Positions 16,986 to 27,117 are shown, counted from the first letter of the stretch. The stretch is DNA of 43,983 nt from Fidelibacterota bacterium (GCA_002715465.1 PAYY01000011.1:1-43983), one strand, 5' to 3'. Numbers and translations are program-made. The notes: generated by a model from the sequence alone, not told the origin.

Positions 16986-18107
16986 ATGAGAATAGAATCT
17001 ATAGAAGTTATAAATACTAAACTTCCGTTGAAATCTGAGTTCAGTATTTCAAGAGGATCTGTTGCCGATAAATCAGTAGGTGCACCTCATATTTATGTTA
17101 AACTTAAAGTAGACTCTGGGTTAGTAGGATGGGGCGAATGCAGACCGAGTCATCGTTGGTCTTATGAAACGGAAGAAACTGTACTTTCAACACTAACCAA
17201 TTATATTGTTCCAGCAATAATTGATATGGATATTAGTGATATTCAATCCATTCATAAGGTAATGGATACTGAAATAGCTCCATCTACTCATCCAGGTCAA
17301 CCAATTGCTAAATCATCTATAGATTTGGCAATTCATGATGTATTGGCCAAAAACGTGAATCAACCTCTATATGAATTTTTTGGTAGTAATAAAAAAGTAA
17401 AAATTCCTCTTTGTTATACTGTTTTTGCAAATAAACCCTCTGAGGCAGAAAATATTGTAAAGGATGCTGTTGAAGAAGGATATAAATGTTTTAAGGTGAA
17501 ACTTGGTCATGATAGTATTATTGAAGATCTTAGAATATTAGAATCAATTGTAAAATATGCTTCAGGTGGGATAATTTGGGCAGATCCCAATCAAGCATAT
17601 AATGTTAAAAATACAATCAAGTATTCTTCAGAATTTTCTAATCTAGGGGTTAATTATCTTGAGCAGCCGATAGCAGCTGGAGATATAACTGGTCATGAAA
17701 AGATAAAAGATCATTGTAGCATACCTATTGCTGTAGATGAAAGTATTTTTTCTATTGATACATTAAATGAATTTATTACACGAAAAGCTGCAGATGTATT
17801 TGTAGTAAAAGTCTGTAAGATGACAGGTTTACATCGTTCATCTAAAGCAATTGAAATTGCTTTAGATGCTGGTATGGAAGTATTAGCAAGTAGTCTTACA
17901 GAATCTAGATTAGCCATGGCTGCCGGAGCATCACTATTTTCTTCATTCGGTTTAGAAGTTCCAATGGATCTTAATGGTTGGCAGTTTCTTGCTGATGATA
18001 TTACTTCAGGTGGCGTGACTGTAGAAAAAGGTGAAATATGTCTTGAAGGTTTGCCAGGTCTAGGAGCAATGGTAGATGAAGATAAAGTTTTATCCTTCAA
18101 GCAATAG
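16986..18107 (+). CDS. Enolase-superfamily enzyme, MLE/dipeptide-epimerase-like
   Basis: This 373-aa protein has the muconate-lactonizing subgroup pattern. K170-x-K172 in CFKVKLG supplies one base. The Mg ligands are D200 (WADPNQ), E226 (LEQP) and D251 (VDES). K275 (VVKVCK) is the opposite base. The final-strand specificity motif is D328-L-N330, where alanine-glutamate dipeptide epimerases carry D-x-D. So it may be a dipeptide or N-acyl amino-acid epimerase, or a cycloisomerase or dehydratase of unknown substrate; the histidine base of mandelate racemases is absent. It starts 18 nt after the FG-GAP/CBM gene and is cytoplasmic. The ATG at 16986 is preferred over an adjacent TTG. Confidence 0.83.
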   Translation: MRIESIEVINTKLPLKSEFSISRGSVADKSVGAPHIYVKLKVDSGLVGWGECRPSHRWSYETEETVLSTLTNYIVPAIIDMDISDIQSIHKVMDTEIAPSTHPGQPIAKSSIDLAIHDVLAKNVNQPLYEFFGSNKKVKIPLCYTVFANKPSEAENIVKDAVEEGYKCFKVKLGHDSIIEDLRILESIVKYASGGIIWADPNQAYNVKNTIKYSSEFSNLGVNYLEQPIAAGDITGHEKIKDHCSIPIAVDESIFSIDTLNEFITRKAADVFVVKVCKMTGLHRSSKAIEIALDAGMEVLASSLTESRLAMAAGASLFSSFGLEVPMDLNGWQFLADDITSGGVTVEKGEICLEGLPGLGAMVDEDKVLSFKQ

Positions 18108-18142
18108 TGACTTTTTAGTTTTAAAGAATTAATTTAAATAAA

Positions 18143-19156
18143 ATGGATCAGATTGATTATTTCTATTCTATTTTAAACAATTATAATATAGGGAAGATTT
18201 CTTCTATCACATCTCAAGAGAGTGGGACAAAAAATAAAAGTTGTGAAATTTGGATAGAAGGTAGAAAAAAGTATTTCCTTCGAGAAAAAGATTCCTCTAC
18301 AACTGTTCTTAAAGATCTTGAATATGATCATTCACTGATGGAATATTTTTCTAGCAATGAAATTGTAACCCCGTCACCAGTTTCTAATCTTAACGGGCAA
18401 ACAATAACTGAATTTTCGGGGAATTATTATGAACTAACAAAATATATAGATGGAAAACCTTTCATTAGGGATAGTGAAGAACATTTGATGATTGCTGGAA
18501 GAGATTTAGGAAGATTTCATTTAATAGGTGCTGGTTTTCAAAGAGATTATTCTAAACCTTTTGGAAGAATAGATCCACCAGGTCCGGCAAGAGATGTTTT
18601 CAATGATTTGTTTAGTAATGATAATTCAAAAAGTGAATTTCCGGAATTAGAATATATTTTATATGAGCTTGACCTTATTGAAAACGATTTAACGGATGAA
18701 ATCTACAGATCTCTGCCACAGGTTCTTATTCATGGTGATTTTCATCCTGGAAATGTTAAATATATAGATGGTAGTTTAGCCTTTTTTGATCTTGATTGGG
18801 TCTCTATACAGCCAAGGCTACAAGATTTAGCTTATGGAATTCTATTTTTTGCTTCCGATAGAAGGAAGAATATTGATCCTTCAGATATTTATTCATTAAC
18901 AGCATCATGCACTCTATCAATTAAAAAAAGTTTAGAATTTATTTCTGCATATAATTCTATCATTCAATTAGAAAGTAAAGAGTTTCATTATCTCCCATAT
19001 TTTATTAAGATTGCTTGGATATGTTGCAGAGCAGATGGATCAAAAAAGGTTCCCACTAATGATCGAAAAACTTATATAAAAAAAGATATATTAATACCAA
19101 TTGAGTCAGCAGATGAGTTAACAGATGAATTGCGTAAAAACTTTAATATTTATTAA
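18143..19156 (+). CDS. APH/homoserine-kinase-II-like small-molecule kinase
   Basis: This 337-aa protein carries the Brenner motif LIHGDFHPGNV (catalytic D199, Mg-binding N204) and the DFG-equivalent FFDLDW (D217). Both are features of the aminoglycoside/choline/homoserine phosphotransferase superfamily. The N lobe contains YFLREKD with the ATP-binding lysine or arginine region. The gene lies between the enolase-like gene and the ABC ATPase, so it most likely phosphorylates the imported compound or an intermediate rather than an antibiotic. The length is normal. The substrate is unknown. Confidence 0.83.
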   Translation: MDQIDYFYSILNNYNIGKISSITSQESGTKNKSCEIWIEGRKKYFLREKDSSTTVLKDLEYDHSLMEYFSSNEIVTPSPVSNLNGQTITEFSGNYYELTKYIDGKPFIRDSEEHLMIAGRDLGRFHLIGAGFQRDYSKPFGRIDPPGPARDVFNDLFSNDNSKSEFPELEYILYELDLIENDLTDEIYRSLPQVLIHGDFHPGNVKYIDGSLAFFDLDWVSIQPRLQDLAYGILFFASDRRKNIDPSDIYSLTASCTLSIKKSLEFISAYNSIIQLESKEFHYLPYFIKIAWICCRADGSKKVPTNDRKTYIKKDILIPIESADELTDELRKNFNIY

Positions 19157-19167
19157 TTTATAAAACT

Positions 19168-20289
19168 ATGTCTAGTATCAAACTATCAGGTGTTTCGAAG
19201 ATATTCCAATCTCAATCTAAGAAGAGAGAGAGTGTTAAGGCTGTAGATAATTTTAATCTAGATATTAAAGATGGAGAATTATTAGTGCTTCTTGGTCCAT
19301 CAGGATGCGGGAAAACAACTGTTTTGCGAATGGTAGCAGGTTTAGAAGTGCCTACAACAGGAGATATATTGATAGGAGAAAAGGTGGTTACAGATTTGCA
19401 TTCAAAAGATAGGGGTATAGCAATGGTTTTTCAAGATTATGCCCTATATCCTCATATGACTGTCAGAGAAAATATGAGTTTTGGATTAGAAAATTTGAAG
19501 TATCTAAAGAATGAAATTGATAAAAGAGTTAATGACACCTCTAAACTATTAGATCTAGAACCTTTGCTTGATCGAAGGCCAAAAGAGTTGTCTGGAGGGC
19601 AAAGACAAAGAGTAGCTTTAGGTCGTGCAATTGTAAGAAAACCTGAAGTATATCTCTTTGACGAACCTTTATCGAATCTAGACGCAAAACTTAGGTTGAA
19701 AATGAGAGTTGAGCTTGGTTCTTTACAGAAGGATTTAGGGGTTACTTCTATTTATGTCACGCATGACCAAGTTGAAGCGATGACTTTAGGTGAAAGAATT
19801 GTAATAATGAACAATGGTGTTTTACAACAAGTTGGCACTCCAAAACAGATATATGACAAACCAGCGAATTTGTTTGTAGCAGGTTTTATTGGTGCACCAC
19901 CTATGAATTTCCTTGATTCTACTTTGAAGAAAGATAAAGATAATTATATTGTTGATTTGGAAGGAAGTCATTTTCCTTTACTTGAAAACAGAAATTTTGA
20001 AAAATATGAAAATAAAAAAATTGTTATTGGAATTCGACCTAATGATCTTTCGATTAGTACAAATAAAAACGAGAATAGTTTTGAATTTGTTTCTGGAATA
20101 GTAAATGTGGTTGAATATTTAGGTAATTCAAACTTGGTTTATATTAACACAAATAATAATTCAATATGCGTGGAGCAGTCTTCTCATATTCCAGTTACAC
20201 AAGGCGAAAAGATTGTTCTATATGCTGATCAAAATAATATTCATCTTTTTGATTCATCAGATAATGGAAATTCAATTTTAAAGGATTAA
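19168..20289 (+). CDS. CUT1-type ABC transporter ATPase (MalK/UgpC-like)
   Basis: This 373-aa protein has Walker A GPSGCGKTT (43-51), the Q-loop in VFQDYALYPHM (84-96), signature LSGGQRQRVALGRA (141-154), Walker B VYLFDEP and D-loop SNLDAK, and H199 in YVTHD. A C-terminal TOBE-like regulatory region follows (FIGAPPMNF, then GIRPNDLSIS). Length and layout are those of MalK-type ATPases, which energise carbohydrate importers. It is followed 5 nt later by the binding protein and then two permeases, so the importer is complete in one operon. Confidence 0.95.
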   Translation: MSSIKLSGVSKIFQSQSKKRESVKAVDNFNLDIKDGELLVLLGPSGCGKTTVLRMVAGLEVPTTGDILIGEKVVTDLHSKDRGIAMVFQDYALYPHMTVRENMSFGLENLKYLKNEIDKRVNDTSKLLDLEPLLDRRPKELSGGQRQRVALGRAIVRKPEVYLFDEPLSNLDAKLRLKMRVELGSLQKDLGVTSIYVTHDQVEAMTLGERIVIMNNGVLQQVGTPKQIYDKPANLFVAGFIGAPPMNFLDSTLKKDKDNYIVDLEGSHFPLLENRNFEKYENKKIVIGIRPNDLSISTNKNENSFEFVSGIVNVVEYLGNSNLVYINTNNNSICVEQSSHIPVTQGEKIVLYADQNNIHLFDSSDNGNSILKD

Positions 20290-20294
20290 TTCTT

Positions 20295-21941
20295 TTGGAA
20301 CCATTACTTTATATTTTTCTAGCTGTTATAACCTGGGCACTTGCTCCTCCAATCATTATTTATCTGAAAAATAAGATTAAATCTGATGGTTTGAATCTGA
20401 TCTTCAAGAATAAAAAAGTTATTTTTACTAATCTTTTGGTGATATTAGTGTTATTTCTAATAATAAGGTTTTTCGGTAATTCATTAAAGACTTCTCCTGG
20501 CCAGACAGATCAAACATCTTCAACTCCTAATTATACTGAAGTTGATGAAATAATTTTTTGGACATGGGAGGAGTTTGGCACGTCTTCAGAGGAATTCTTA
20601 GTAGAAGCCGTTCGACTTTGGAACGAAAATCATCCTAATATAAAAGTAATTCATCAAAATCAATCATATGCTGGATATCGTGATAAATTAAAACTTGCAA
20701 TTGCTGCGGGAACACCTCCCGATGTAGCGGTTGCGGGAATTGGTGATCTCGGAACTTTGGAAAGAGATAAAGAAATGCCGGAACTGAGTATTCCGATTCC
20801 TGATGAAATGTTTACCAATGAAGAATTAGAAAAATATGGTCCAATGGTTCTTGGTTCAATCACGCGAAAGGGGAGGAAATGGGTTTTCCCTTTATTTAAG
20901 TACATGAGTGGTGGATTTATGTCAGCAAATAAAAAATTACTAAATGATGCAGGATATGATGAAGATATATTATTGCGGGAAGGTTGGACTATAGATGAGT
21001 TTAGGAAAGTGGCCAAACAATTAACTATAGATGCTGATGGTGATGGTGATATTGACATTTATGGATTTGGAACACCATTAAAAAATTTGAGAGAGTTCTT
21101 TCAAAATGAATTAGGTCCCTCTTATTGGGGTGTTGAGAAGGTAAAAAGATGGAGAAGTTTATTTATTGTTTTTAATGCCGAAACAAAAACATGGGAACGT
21201 GATCCTGAATTGAAAATATCGGATTTTTCAGAACCAATGAGAACTATTCATCAAATGATATATGAAGATAAAAGTTTTGGAAAAAAATATTTAGGAATGG
21301 TACATAATCAAATCACAAAAGAATTGATTCACAAACAAACTTTGGCTATGACCTGGTCAGGAGCACCTCAAGTTTATGTGCAATATGCTAAACAATTTAA
21401 TCTAGATATTAACAATGGTGTTGTTAATGGAAACCCATTAAATATGGTTGTAATGCAAACTCCTAGGTATACTGAGGAAGGTCATCCAGTTTTTCAAGTT
21501 GGTTCAACAGGTTTCTCAGTTTTTAAACAAAATCCTTATAAGGGAGATCAGCACACAAAAAACGCACTTCTTTTTGCTAAATATATTTCGAGTCCTATCA
21601 TGGTTTCATATTTTCAATATCGACCTAGGGGAGCATTTCCACCTCCTTCATCCAAGACAACTGAAATCTTCCAAAATATTGTTAATTATAATGACCCAGA
21701 ATGGAAACCATATAAGTTGTTTTTCGATTCTCCTTATTCTTGGTCTCCCTCAGAAGAGATGATCTATCCAAATCATGATGACCGTCGTGGAATAACTCTT
21801 TTGTGGCAAGATTGGAAGAATCAACGTGGTTTCCCTTTGTTAGAAGCTATAGCGCTTGATCAAATTTCTCCTGAGGAAGCTGGTAAAGAATGGTATGATA
21901 ATGTAAAAAAGGTTATAGACCGATATTATTCCGAAAAATGA
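20295..21941 (+). CDS. Membrane-tethered extracellular solute-binding protein, family 1
   Basis: This 548-aa protein starts at TTG, with AAAGGAT about 8 nt upstream and no early in-frame ATG. Instead of a cleavable signal or lipobox it begins with two hydrophobic helices (about residues 4-24 and 41-60). They are separated by a lysine-rich loop (KNKIKSDG, KNKK), which by the positive-inside rule is cytoplasmic. A short linker leads to the binding-protein fold from about residue 80 (IIFWTWEEFG, LAIAAGTPPDVAV). YMSGGFMSANKKLLNDAGY is typical of CUT1 sugar-binding proteins. A DxDxDGD loop is near residue 252. The stop overlaps the next permease by 4 nt. The ligand is not readable, but the context indicates an oligosaccharide or sugar-like compound. 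Confidence 0.9.
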   Translation: MEPLLYIFLAVITWALAPPIIIYLKNKIKSDGLNLIFKNKKVIFTNLLVILVLFLIIRFFGNSLKTSPGQTDQTSSTPNYTEVDEIIFWTWEEFGTSSEEFLVEAVRLWNENHPNIKVIHQNQSYAGYRDKLKLAIAAGTPPDVAVAGIGDLGTLERDKEMPELSIPIPDEMFTNEELEKYGPMVLGSITRKGRKWVFPLFKYMSGGFMSANKKLLNDAGYDEDILLREGWTIDEFRKVAKQLTIDADGDGDIDIYGFGTPLKNLREFFQNELGPSYWGVEKVKRWRSLFIVFNAETKTWERDPELKISDFSEPMRTIHQMIYEDKSFGKKYLGMVHNQITKELIHKQTLAMTWSGAPQVYVQYAKQFNLDINNGVVNGNPLNMVVMQTPRYTEEGHPVFQVGSTGFSVFKQNPYKGDQHTKNALLFAKYISSPIMVSYFQYRPRGAFPPPSSKTTEIFQNIVNYNDPEWKPYKLFFDSPYSWSPSEEMIYPNHDDRRGITLLWQDWKNQRGFPLLEAIALDQISPEEAGKEWYDNVKKVIDRYYSEK

Positions 21942-22864
21942 AGTTAATTACTAACAATTCACTTTTTCATTTGAGAGATGTGTTTAAAAAACGTTCATAT
22001 AATGAGCTATTTTGGGCATATGTCTTTATTTCTATACCTTTAGGGTGGTCAACTATTTTTTTTCTTTTACCAATTTTAAAATCAATCAATTATAGCTTTA
22101 CGGATTTTGCTCTATCAAAGATGACAAGTGAATGGGTAGGTTTGAAAAATTATATTGATGTTTTAAGGAGTCCTTTTTGGTGGCATACTATATGGATTAG
22201 TTTCAAATATAGTCTAGCAGTTGTTCCAGCTCATATTCTTATATCATTATTTTTAGCATCTTTAATAATTAAGTTTAAAAATAAAGTTCAATCATTTTTT
22301 AAAGCTGCATTTTATCTTCCTACGGTATTAAGTCTAGTTGTTTTTACAGCAATAATTAAATGGATCTTTGAACCTGGTTCAGGTTTTGCTAATACTATAA
22401 TGCAAAGTTTAGGTTTTGAACCACAATTATGGTTTGCATCTCCAGATCAAGCTTTTTGGGTCCTTGCTGGAATGACTTGGATTAGTGGCCACGGGTTAGG
22501 TATTCTTCTTTATTGTGCGGCATTATCTGGAATTCCTGACTCAATTTATGAAGCATCTGAACTTGATGGTGTTACTTCCTTTAGGAGATTTACAAAAATA
22601 ACTTGGCCACTTGTTCGTCCAACTACTATTTATGTTTCAATTTTAGGTTTGATAGGTACTTTTCAAGTTTTTGATGCGGCCTTTTTAATAACTCGAGGAG
22701 GTCCCTTAAATACAACTTATTTTGTGAATTATAACATATATAACACTTTCTATAATCAAGGACTTTTTGGCTTAGCTTCCGCAATGTCAGTAATTTTAAT
22801 GATTATAATTCTTACAGTATCTATTTTAAACTATACTTTGCTTTCAAGTAAAGTGGAGTATTGA
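21938..22864 (+). CDS. ABC sugar-importer permease (MalF-like)
   Basis: This 308-aa inner-membrane protein has about six transmembrane helices. The cytoplasmic EAA coupling loop reads EASELDGVTSFRRFTKITWP. It is translationally coupled to the binding protein by an ATGA overlap. It pairs with the MalG-like permease 16 nt downstream. Confidence 0.93.
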   Translation: MKLITNNSLFHLRDVFKKRSYNELFWAYVFISIPLGWSTIFFLLPILKSINYSFTDFALSKMTSEWVGLKNYIDVLRSPFWWHTIWISFKYSLAVVPAHILISLFLASLIIKFKNKVQSFFKAAFYLPTVLSLVVFTAIIKWIFEPGSGFANTIMQSLGFEPQLWFASPDQAFWVLAGMTWISGHGLGILLYCAALSGIPDSIYEASELDGVTSFRRFTKITWPLVRPTTIYVSILGLIGTFQVFDAAFLITRGGPLNTTYFVNYNIYNTFYNQGLFGLASAMSVILMIIILTVSILNYTLLSSKVEY

Positions 22865-22880
22865 AGGAAAGAATTAGTAG

Positions 22881-23741
22881 GTGAAAAATTTTTCCAATCT
22901 AGATACTTCTAAAGGAATCCTAAGTGCTATACTAATCGTTTGGGCAATTCTCTCATTAATGCCTTTATACATAATGTATACATCCAGTTTTACTCAAGTT
23001 GGTGTCGAATTTGACGTAGATGATATTTCTTTAATCCCTGATAATGCTAATCTTGATAATTACAGAAATTTAATTGCTAGGACAGGATCTCTAGCTTGGA
23101 TTTGGTTATTTAATTCTTTTCTAGTTGCTGCGATACCCACCATTTCAAAGTTATTTTTTGATGCTCTTGCTGGTTACGCATTAGCAAAGATGTCATTTCC
23201 TGGAAGGAGTATTATTTTTTGGGGGATACTTACCTCATTAATGGTACCACAATTTGTCACCTTAATTCCATTGTATAGAATGATGTTTGAATTTGGTTGG
23301 ATAGATAGTTATTGGGCTTTGTTATTTCCTGGTTTAGCCAGTGTCTCAGGAGTATTTCTATTTAAACAGTTCCTTTCTACTTTGCCTAGTTCTTTGATTG
23401 ATGCAGCTAGAGCAGATGGATGTTCAGAATTTAAAATTTTTTGGAAGATTGTAATGCCCTTATCTAAGCCTGCATTTGCAGTAATGGGAATTATGTCATT
23501 TGTATCTAGTTGGAACAATTACTTTTGGCCTTATTTAGTTACAAATAGTCGTGAATTGTTTACCTTTCAAGTAGGTTTGGTATCATTAATTGGTGTAGAA
23601 TCAGCATCTGGTGGCCAGACAGCTGATTATGGTGTTATCATGTCAGGTGCAGTAATTGCTAGTATTTTGCCAGTTATTATTTTCCTGCTTTTCCAAAAAT
23701 ATTTTGTAAGAGGTGTAACTGTTGGGGCTTTAAAAGGATGA
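22881..23741 (+). CDS. ABC sugar-importer permease (MalG-like)
   Basis: This 286-aa inner-membrane protein starts at GTG, with AAGGA upstream. It has six predicted helices, EAA loop DAARADGCSEFKIFWKIVMP, and the MalG-typical C terminus (FLLFQKYFVRGVTVGALKG). Its stop overlaps the start of the propeller lipoprotein by 4 nt, which ties that surface protein to the importer. Confidence 0.94.
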   Translation: MKNFSNLDTSKGILSAILIVWAILSLMPLYIMYTSSFTQVGVEFDVDDISLIPDNANLDNYRNLIARTGSLAWIWLFNSFLVAAIPTISKLFFDALAGYALAKMSFPGRSIIFWGILTSLMVPQFVTLIPLYRMMFEFGWIDSYWALLFPGLASVSGVFLFKQFLSTLPSSLIDAARADGCSEFKIFWKIVMPLSKPAFAVMGIMSFVSSWNNYFWPYLVTNSRELFTFQVGLVSLIGVESASGGQTADYGVIMSGAVIASILPVIIFLLFQKYFVRGVTVGALKG

Positions 23742-26700
23742 TTTCTAAAATATACATAAATATTCTTATGCTAATTGTTTTATATTTTGGAATAGGTTGT
23801 AAAAGTTCATTGAAACAGGGAGGAACATTAGTGTGGCAAGATAAAAATAATATAGTTATTAAATATAATGATTGGGAAAAAAAACAATCATCTATAGAAA
23901 AAAAATCGAATATAGATTTAATTGAAAATAATATTATTGAAGTTTTTATTGATTCATCTATGGATAGTTCTATGGAAGTAAAACTTGAAAAAAACATTGA
24001 GTTGAATAAATATGATAAAATAGAAATAGACTTAGATTTAAGGTGTCTAAATATAGGTTTGGATGATAATGGAACGGGACAGCATTCATTTTTTTCTCTG
24101 CAATATGATGATAAAAATTATGATATAGGTTTTAGAGTAATAATTATTGGTGATAGATATAAAGTAGATAATTATATACCAGATGAATTGCACAATCAAT
24201 TAAAGATTTTTCGTACAGATTCTTCTTGGCATAATTGGTCATTTACTGTCAATGTAGAGGATAAAACTGTTTCAATGGAAAGAGATGGAGTCTATTATGC
24301 AAAGCATAGAATTGGAAAATCAAAAAATGCCAATAGTATATCAGTAATAGTTTCCGGGAATGAATCACATCCAACAAAAATTCAATTTAAAGATATCTCT
24401 TTAAGAAAAATTAATGAAAAATATGATGATACTCTAAGATCCTTATCTTCTGTTAATGATTTAAATACTAAATCTGAATTAGGAGATTGGCCTATGTTTA
24501 GAAAAGACAGGGTTAATTCTGGTCACTCAGATCTCCAGGGAGCTGATTTTAGAAACAATAAAATAGCGTGGTCTTATTCATTAGGTGGCTTTTCCGGAAA
24601 TTATCATACAGCTGATTTAAATAATGATGGTTTAGATGAAATTCTTCTTACCTATCCAGGTTCATTATCGGCATATGATTTTAAAGGAAAATTAATTTGG
24701 AAAGAACCAATAGTAAACTGTGAAATATATGGATTGCATGACTTGAATGGGGATGGAAGAAAAGAACTGGTTATTGCCGGTGGAACTCCAAAATCAATAA
24801 AAGTGTTAGACCCTATTAATGGAGAGATATTATATAATTGTGAATATGATCCTACCTATGATGTAGTATTTGTAAGGATTGCTAATTTGGATCCAAGTAC
24901 TCCTGGTAAAAATATAATTGTTACTACAAGACACGAAATTGGTTATTGTTTATCTTTTGATTCAGAAAATATAAAAGATGGAAAAGTTAAATTCACCTTT
25001 GACTGGATGATAACAAACTTTGTCCCGGCTGTAGCGGTGGCTGATATGGATCTTGATGGTGTTAATGAAATTGTAATAGGTACCTATTCAAACTTTTTTG
25101 TTTTTGATGGAATTAATGGAGCTACAAAGAGCCATTTACTTGCTGAGACTGGAAGAAATTATGGTTTGATGGTTATTCAGGATATTAATGGAAGTGGTTA
25201 TCCAGATATAGTCATGCTTGCAAGTAATTTGAGAGAACATATTACTGTTGTTGAAAATCATAATGGTAAATATTTAGAGTTACTTTGGGATCAACTATTT
25301 GAACAAAATTATCCTAATGATTTTAAAGAATTAAAAGTGTATGAAAATTCAATATTTGACTACGATGGAGATGGGGAAACGGAAATTCTGTATGGGCTTT
25401 TTGATGAATTAGATGGAAATATTTGGCGTACTTATATTGTAGATGCTATAAGTGGTAAAGAAAAGTATAAGATAGATGATACCATACCTTTAGGACTGTT
25501 AATTAAAGAAGACACTCAACAAAGATTTCTTCTGTTCGCGGAAAATCAACCTAGAAAAATCAATAGTCATATAGATTTGCAGGTTGGAAAATTTGAACTT
25601 GGTTTAATCAAATCTATTGGAAACATTAATAGTGCTCGGATTTTATATAATGATTCATCAAGAGATTTTGATTTGAATGCTTTTTCAACAAGCAGTTTAC
25701 CAAAGACATTTAGACAACTTGATAATTTCAAAGATAGTTTTATTATTTCACATGGAGAAAATGGTCAGGAGATTTCATCTGTTAGGGTAAATGAAGATGA
25801 GCTAAAAATAAAAAAATTACTAGATATTCCGTTAAAAAAACTTCCCCAAGGAAGTGTTTTAAATATCAATACGGTTAAAGGTCACAAAAAACCTGTTATC
25901 TCATATGGTGGACAGGATACAAAAATGTATTTTATTTCTAGTAAAAATGATTATCTGTGTTCTATTCAAGCTGGTGGATATCTTGGTCTTCCACTTGTAG
26001 CTTCTAAGAATAATGAAAAAGATAAAAATATTATTGTGCATGATTCTGGAAGCAAATTAAATGTTTTAAAAGAGTCTAACGAAGGAATAAAATTACAGTG
26101 GGAGTTCCAAACTGCAGCTAAACCTTCTGGCTTTGGTGCTTATCAAGGAAGAAATATGCCTCTTATAGGAGATTTTTTCAATGATGGACATAATTCAATT
26201 GCCACTCTTTCTCAATCGAATGAAATAGTAATTTTAAATTTCAATGGGAAAATAGTTAAGCAATTCAAGGTACCTGGTAATCCAATATTTCTTTCTTATG
26301 GTTCTTTCATAGAAAAAAATAGTTCGCAGCTTTTTGTCAGTTATGGTGATGGAACAGTTTCCTCAAAGAGTACAACAATAAACTCAGATGGTTCTAATAA
26401 TTGGACCCTTTCCATAGGTAACGGCTCTCCGGCAATTCTAGATATAGATTCAGATGGTTATGAAGATATCGTTAGTCGTGATCTTTTTGAAAGAAGATCC
26501 GTAGATGGCCAGTCTGGAAAAGATATCTATCCAATTACTTCTTGGGCGGGATATCATATTCCTACTGTAATAAAAGATAAATCTACTGGTAACTCTAAGA
26601 TTCTTTGGTCTGGTGGAAACTATTCATTGGTATTGGAAGATATAGAAGGAAATCAAAAGTGGTGGAAACCTTTTATGGCAAATAGATCACCAGCTGGAAT

Positions 26701-27106
26701 TGCTGATGTTAATGGCGATCAAAAACTAGAAGTAGGTGCTTATACTGTTGGTCAGGTATATAATTGGCCAGATTTCTATGCTGTAAATGGACCTAATAAT
26801 GAATTTGTTTGTTATGATCTAAAAAGCGGGGATCTTCTATGGAAGCATTTTATAGGTTCACCTATTTCTGGTGTTATAACTGCGGATATAGATAATGATG
26901 GATTGCCAGAATTCCTATTTGGCACATCTGATGGTCGTTTGATTGCTTTGAATGGAAATTCTCAAATTGATAATAGGGTTGTATTTGAGAGACAATTTCC
27001 TGCAAGTTTGGGGACTCCGATAATTGCTGATCTAGATGGTGAAGGTAATATCCAAATTCTAGTAGGTTGTGCAGATGGGAATCTATATTCATTAAAGCCT
27101 AATTAG
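23738..27106 (+). CDS. Propeller lipoprotein with N-terminal lectin-like domain
   Basis: This 1122-aa protein has a signal ending FGIGCKSS, a probable lipoprotein cleavage site (G at -1, though -3 is atypical). About residues 60-225 are a concanavalin/laminin-G-like beta sandwich (DISLRKI at its end). From residue ~250, DWPMFRKDRVNSGHS opens an FG-GAP-type propeller with loops such as DLNNDGLDEI, DLNGDGRKEL, DMDLDGVNEI, DYDGDGETEI and DIDNDGLPEF. It aligns along its length with the protein at 13299; for example GRNYG, DIVMLASNLREHI and DGQSGKDIYPITSWAGYH have direct counterparts. It lacks the T9SS sorting domain and the CBM. ATGA coupling to the MalG-like gene implies a role in delivering ligand to the importer. 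Confidence 0.82.
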   Translation: MISKIYINILMLIVLYFGIGCKSSLKQGGTLVWQDKNNIVIKYNDWEKKQSSIEKKSNIDLIENNIIEVFIDSSMDSSMEVKLEKNIELNKYDKIEIDLDLRCLNIGLDDNGTGQHSFFSLQYDDKNYDIGFRVIIIGDRYKVDNYIPDELHNQLKIFRTDSSWHNWSFTVNVEDKTVSMERDGVYYAKHRIGKSKNANSISVIVSGNESHPTKIQFKDISLRKINEKYDDTLRSLSSVNDLNTKSELGDWPMFRKDRVNSGHSDLQGADFRNNKIAWSYSLGGFSGNYHTADLNNDGLDEILLTYPGSLSAYDFKGKLIWKEPIVNCEIYGLHDLNGDGRKELVIAGGTPKSIKVLDPINGEILYNCEYDPTYDVVFVRIANLDPSTPGKNIIVTTRHEIGYCLSFDSENIKDGKVKFTFDWMITNFVPAVAVADMDLDGVNEIVIGTYSNFFVFDGINGATKSHLLAETGRNYGLMVIQDINGSGYPDIVMLASNLREHITVVENHNGKYLELLWDQLFEQNYPNDFKELKVYENSIFDYDGDGETEILYGLFDELDGNIWRTYIVDAISGKEKYKIDDTIPLGLLIKEDTQQRFLLFAENQPRKINSHIDLQVGKFELGLIKSIGNINSARILYNDSSRDFDLNAFSTSSLPKTFRQLDNFKDSFIISHGENGQEISSVRVNEDELKIKKLLDIPLKKLPQGSVLNINTVKGHKKPVISYGGQDTKMYFISSKNDYLCSIQAGGYLGLPLVASKNNEKDKNIIVHDSGSKLNVLKESNEGIKLQWEFQTAAKPSGFGAYQGRNMPLIGDFFNDGHNSIATLSQSNEIVILNFNGKIVKQFKVPGNPIFLSYGSFIEKNSSQLFVSYGDGTVSSKSTTINSDGSNNWTLSIGNGSPAILDIDSDGYEDIVSRDLFERRSVDGQSGKDIYPITSWAGYHIPTVIKDKSTGNSKILWSGGNYSLVLEDIEGNQKWWKPFMANRSPAGIADVNGDQKLEVGAYTVGQVYNWPDFYAVNGPNNEFVCYDLKSGDLLWKHFIGSPISGVITADIDNDGLPEFLFGTSDGRLIALNGNSQIDNRVVFERQFPASLGTPIIADLDGEGNIQILVGCADGNLYSLKPN

Positions 27107-27117
27107 AGGGAAAAAAT

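Noticed and set aside
18143..19156. Aminoglycoside resistance gene
   Set aside because: Only the general phosphotransferase fold is visible; the position inside a transport and catabolism operon favours a metabolic kinase.
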